The position numbers were made by a program, and so were the translations under genes. From an uncultured Bacteroidales bacterium (GTDB taxonomy: Bacteria > Bacteroidota > Bacteroidia > Bacteroidales > Marinilabiliaceae), in the NCBI GenBank assembly GCA_934725785.1, contig CAKVCS010000008.1:1-16331 (forward strand): 16,331 bases of DNA, read 5' to 3'. Positions within the stretch are counted from its first letter, which is position 1, and every line of letters begins with the position of its first letter. Below are positions 13,651 to 16,331 of this stretch, piece after piece. Below the pieces are notes generated by a model. The model did no database searches. It had not been told where the DNA came from and worked only from the letters and a program-made list of their open reading frames with translations.

Positions 13651-13863
13651 TTTCTTGTCCTCGAGTTTGCCATGCGGGGGGGGCCTCCCCGTGAGCAATA
13701 TCGGAGAGTGAGCCAGGACTCTTTCGCCCCGCGGATTGGGCGGTCTGGCTGTGATGAGCCTCCCCACAGGGCGAGGTGCGGCCGTTGTGCCGCATCGGCT
13801 GGTGGCGGTGGGCGTCTTTCCCTTTTGCTTGCGGCGTTGTGCCTTTATCTACCCTCATAGGCG
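13651..13863 (+). other. Long expression-platform leader after the B12 aptamer
   Basis: These 213 nt hold no convincing gene. They contain an uninterrupted run of eight G (13676-13683) and two GCCTCCCC-type segments that could pair with it (13684-13690 and 13759-13765). There is also a GAGAGT/ACTCTT hairpin (13704-13709 with 13718-13723) and a GGTGCGGC/GCCGCATC hairpin (13775-13782 with 13789-13796). The region probably forms alternative folds that relay ligand binding to the terminator downstream. Confidence 0.5.
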
Positions 13864-13907
13864 GGCGCGCGGACTGTCGTTATGGCTCTCCGCGCGCCAT
13901 GTTTTTT
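13864..13907 (+). terminator. Intrinsic terminator in the B12 leader
   Basis: GGCGCGCGGA (13864-13873) pairs perfectly with TCCGCGCGCC (13889-13898) around a 15-nt loop, and six T residues follow at 13902-13907. It lies about 50 nt before the lipoprotein ATG with no gene ending upstream on this strand. It is therefore most simply the switchable terminator of the riboswitch. Confidence 0.8.
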
Positions 13908-13958
13908 GTGGCCGTGGGCCTTGCCCGGTTTAACAGTCAACTTTTATATTACCTTTTT

Positions 13959-14702
13959 ATGAAAAAGAGCCTTCTTTTCTCGCTCGGCCTTTGCGCCGCG
14001 CTGTCCTTCTTCACCGCGTGCGATGACGATGACGACCCCGAGTACACCGACATAGTGACGTTCGAGGGTGTGGACCTCGGCACCGCCGGCTATGACGACC
14101 AGAGCACATTCGTCTACGACAGCGTCTTGACGTTTGTGAACAATCATGCCACTTGGGGCAGCTATTTCGGCGTAAGCTCGCTTACCGACACCGTAACTGC
14201 CGGCTACACCAATGACGCCAGCGTCTTCGGCAAGGGCGGCAACTTCGGGTCCAAGTGCTTCGGCTACTGCTATTATTCCGAGTTCTCCCAGAAAGGCGCC
14301 GTTATTGAGCTCATCGATGGCAACAAGGCCGGAGTGAAGTCCGTGTCGCCCAACCGCGTGTTTGTCGCCCTCAACACATATGCAGCCCTCGCCCTCCGCG
14401 ACGGCAATGACGGATATTATGGCGATGCCGTGAAGCTCAAGCAGGGCGGCTATTTCAGCGTCACGTTCACGGGCTTCCTCGGTGAGCAGAAGACGGGCTC
14501 CGTCACTGCTTACCCTGGCGACTTCCGCGGTGCCAGCCTGCAACTTATGACCACATGGACGGCCGTAGACCTGAAGCAGCTCGGCTCCGTGGACCAGATT
14601 GAGGTTACCATAGGCGGCAGCGAGGATCTATACGGCGAATATGGCTTCAACGCCCCGGCTTATATTGCCATAGACGACTTTTCGTTCACGCGCAATATGT
14701 AG
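13959..14702 (+). CDS. DUF4465 surface lipoprotein of a B12 uptake locus (BtuH-like candidate)
   Basis: This 247-aa lipoprotein has signal peptide MKKSLLFSLGLCAALSF and lipobox FTAC (Cys21). A run of five Asp after the cysteine resembles the Bacteroidota lipoprotein export signal for the cell surface. The mature part matches the DUF4465 pattern: IVTFEGVDLGTAGYDDQSTF, FVNNHATWGSYFGVSS, a central beta-rich region, the VALNTYAALALRDG segment, GGYFSVTFTGFLG, and a terminal AYIAIDDFSFTRN strand. DUF4465-type proteins are found in B12 transport loci of gut Bacteroidetes, and I recall that a cobamide-binding family from such loci was named BtuH. Whether this protein binds B12 is inference from its place behind the riboswitch. 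The ATG at 13959 was chosen because longer in-frame versions would run through the terminator hairpin. The receptor gene begins 20 bp after its stop. Confidence 0.85.
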   Translation: MKKSLLFSLGLCAALSFFTACDDDDDPEYTDIVTFEGVDLGTAGYDDQSTFVYDSVLTFVNNHATWGSYFGVSSLTDTVTAGYTNDASVFGKGGNFGSKCFGYCYYSEFSQKGAVIELIDGNKAGVKSVSPNRVFVALNTYAALALRDGNDGYYGDAVKLKQGGYFSVTFTGFLGEQKTGSVTAYPGDFRGASLQLMTTWTAVDLKQLGSVDQIEVTIGGSEDLYGEYGFNAPAYIAIDDFSFTRNM

Positions 14703-14722
14703 CCGCCCCTTCCCGCATAACG

Positions 14723-16331
14723 ATGGGCGTGAAAGGTTTTTCACCATTATGCCGCGGCGTTGCGCGATTGCTCGCCTCCGCCGCGGCTTTGTTTCTGCTG
14801 GCAACTCATCAGTCCGCCGCGCAGGCCTCCATTACCGACACTGTTCATCACATAGGGGAGGTTACGGTGGCCGCGCGCTCGTTCCGCGAGGTCATCCCGA
14901 GCCAGAAGCTTCAGGGCGAGGAGCTTAAGCGGCTAAGCTCGCATTCTGTGGCCGACGCGTTGAGGCTCTTTGCCGGCGTGCAGGTCAAGGACTATGGCGG
15001 CGTAGGTGGCATCAAGACAATAAATATCCGTTCGATGGGTTCTCACCACGTGGGCGTATTCTATGACGGCGTGCAGCTGAGCAACGTACAGAACGGGCAG
15101 GTGGACCTTGGGGCGTTCAGCCTCGACAACATTGAGGCGGTGACGCTCCACAACGGGCAGCGAAGCGAGATATTCCAAAGCGCGAGGGACTTCAACACGG
15201 CCGGGACGGTCTATATGTGGACGCGGCGGCCGAGGTTCGCTGATGGCAAGCAGTTCAGCGTCTCGACCACTCTCAAGGCCGGCTCGTTCGACGTGGTTAA
15301 CCCCTCCGCCACGGCCGACCTCAGGCTCTCGCCGCGCACTGCCCTCACCCTCTCCGCGGAGCATATGCGCAGCAGTGGCGAGTACACGTTCCGCTACCGA
15401 CGCCAGAACCCGCAGACAGGCACCATAGTCTACGACACCACCGCGTGCCGCCACAATGGCGACATTTCCGCCACGCGCGTCGAGGCGGCGCTATTCTCAT
15501 CTCTCCCCAACGCCGAGCTGTACCTCAAGGTGTACAACTACACGTCCGATCGCGGGGTGCCAGGCGCCATTGTCAACAACGTATGGCGCCGAGGCGAGCG
15601 GATTGACGATAACAACAGCTTCGTCCAAGGCGCGCTAACCTTCACGCCAAAGAGCATCTACAGGCTCAAAGCGCTTGGCAAATGGGCCGTCTACCGCACT
15701 CATTATCAGAACAACGACACAAGCTCTGTCAAAGTGGACAACCGCTACGTCCAGCGGGAGGCCTACGCCAGCACGGCGCACCTCCTCCGCCTCTCGAAAG
15801 CGTGGGACGTCTGCGTCTCGCTCGACGCCTCGTGGAACGACATGACGGCGGACCTTTACAACTTTGCGGAGCCACTAAGGTGGACGCTCATGGCGTCGGC
15901 GGCCTCAAGCATCGCGTGGCGAGGACTTAAGGCGCAGGCCAGCCTCGTGGCCACTCTTGTCGACGATAAGGCTCGCCGAACGGCCAACCCGCCAACCCGC
16001 GCGGCGCTGACGCCAGCTCTTTTCCTTTCCCTCAGGCCTTTCGCCGGGCCCGTGGCTGTCAGGGCTTTTGCCAAGAAAAGTTTCCGGATGCCTACGTTCA
16101 ATGACCTCTACTACGCCGATATGGGCAACTCGCTACTCAACCCCGAGAAGACTCTGCAATACGACGCCGGACTCTCTTTCCATTGCTCCTCAGCCACTCT
16201 GCAAAGTATGGATATCCAGGCCGATGCCTACCTTAACGAGGTTACCGACAAGATTGTGGCCTATCCCAAAGGGCAGCAGTTCAGGTGGACTATGCTCAAC
16301 CTTGGCAAAGTCCGCATCCGTGGGCTCGACG
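14723..16331 (+). CDS. btuB: TonB-dependent vitamin B12 receptor, 3'-truncated by window edge
   Basis: The frame from the ATG at 14723 stays open to the last base (536 codons plus one base), so the C-terminal part of the receptor is missing. It has a signal peptide ending near SAAQA (residue 35) and a TonB-box-like HIGEVTVA (about 43-50). The plug domain (about 55-150) contains VADALRLFAGVQVKDYGGVG, then TINIRSMGSHHVGVFYDGVQ and LGAFSLDNIEAVTLHNGQ. Outer-membrane beta-barrel strands follow, and SFRMPTFNDLYYADMGN is the typical late-barrel motif. The plug closely follows the Bacteroides BtuB pattern and lacks the N-terminal carboxypeptidase-like domain of SusC proteins. It should import cobalamin or other cobamides with energy from TonB-ExbBD, after capture by the adjacent surface lipoprotein. 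It is co-transcribed with that gene under the cobalamin riboswitch. Substrate choice is inferred from riboswitch and homology. Confidence 0.92.
   Translation, partial: MGVKGFSPLCRGVARLLASAAALFLLATHQSAAQASITDTVHHIGEVTVAARSFREVIPSQKLQGEELKRLSSHSVADALRLFAGVQVKDYGGVGGIKTINIRSMGSHHVGVFYDGVQLSNVQNGQVDLGAFSLDNIEAVTLHNGQRSEIFQSARDFNTAGTVYMWTRRPRFADGKQFSVSTTLKAGSFDVVNPSATADLRLSPRTALTLSAEHMRSSGEYTFRYRRQNPQTGTIVYDTTACRHNGDISATRVEAALFSSLPNAELYLKVYNYTSDRGVPGAIVNNVWRRGERIDDNNSFVQGALTFTPKSIYRLKALGKWAVYRTHYQNNDTSSVKVDNRYVQREAYASTAHLLRLSKAWDVCVSLDASWNDMTADLYNFAEPLRWTLMASAASSIAWRGLKAQASLVATLVDDKARRTANPPTRAALTPALFLSLRPFAGPVAVRAFAKKSFRMPTFNDLYYADMGNSLLNPEKTLQYDAGLSFHCSSATLQSMDIQADAYLNEVTDKIVAYPKGQQFRWTMLNLGKVRIRGLD

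Noticed and set aside
13490..13933. Short + strand frames inside the riboswitch and its leader
   Set aside because: They overlap conserved aptamer bases or leader hairpins and encode proline/arginine-rich sequence without family features.
13776..13958. N-terminal extension of the DUF4465 lipoprotein
   Set aside because: It would cross the terminator hairpin and bury the signal peptide and lipobox; ATG 13959 gives a normal lipoprotein.

Overview
The window reads as a chromosomal segment of a GC-rich member of the Bacteroidales. A gut lineage such as Muribaculaceae fits, but that placement is inference. Supporting signs are: several -7 promoter boxes matching the Bacteroidota consensus TAnnTTTG; a GldJ-type lipoprotein; type B ribosomal protein L31; Bacteroidales-style MtaB, LysC and LysA; Bacteroidota-style lipoproteins; and a cobalamin riboswitch ahead of a DUF4465 lipoprotein and a BtuB-like TonB-dependent receptor. 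I see no tRNA, rRNA, insertion sequence or CRISPR array.

Positions 1-2850. The 3' part of ispF (isoprenoid synthesis) is followed by a gldJ-like lipoprotein gene with its own promoter and terminator. Next comes a three-copy 13-bp tandem repeat, then an AT-richer remnant of a PD-(D/E)XK restriction-endonuclease-like gene. This is the most accessory-looking part of the window.

Positions 2850-7500. These are housekeeping genes on the + strand: rpmE2 (L31), mtaB (tRNA ms2t6A37 modification), lysC (aspartokinase) and lysA (diaminopimelate decarboxylase). LysC and LysA are the first and last enzymes of lysine synthesis. A clear intrinsic terminator lies between them, so they are not a simple two-gene operon.

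Positions 7500-10040. Three genes lie on the - strand, each followed by a strong hairpin. Two are OmpA/peptidoglycan-binding proteins that look like tandem paralogues, one a lipoprotein with a glycine zipper and one a soluble secreted protein. The third is a short protein that resembles the PLP-binding domain of class V aminotransferases but seems to lack the catalytic lysine and the C-terminal domain.

Positions 10040-13150. hisH stands alone with its own promoter-like box and a 5' hairpin. It converges on hppA, a membrane pyrophosphatase on the - strand. HppA has the alanine typical of K+-dependent enzymes and residues that recall the Na+,H+-cotransporting subfamily described from Bacteroides vulgatus.

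Positions 13150-16331. This is a vitamin B12 uptake locus. A cobalamin riboswitch is followed by an unusually long leader (about 300 nt from aptamer to start codon) ending in a strong intrinsic terminator. After that come a DUF4465 surface lipoprotein and, 20 bp later, a BtuB-like TonB-dependent receptor that runs off the right edge with an uninterrupted frame. The likely logic is that B12 shuts off synthesis of the outer-membrane B12 capture and import proteins.
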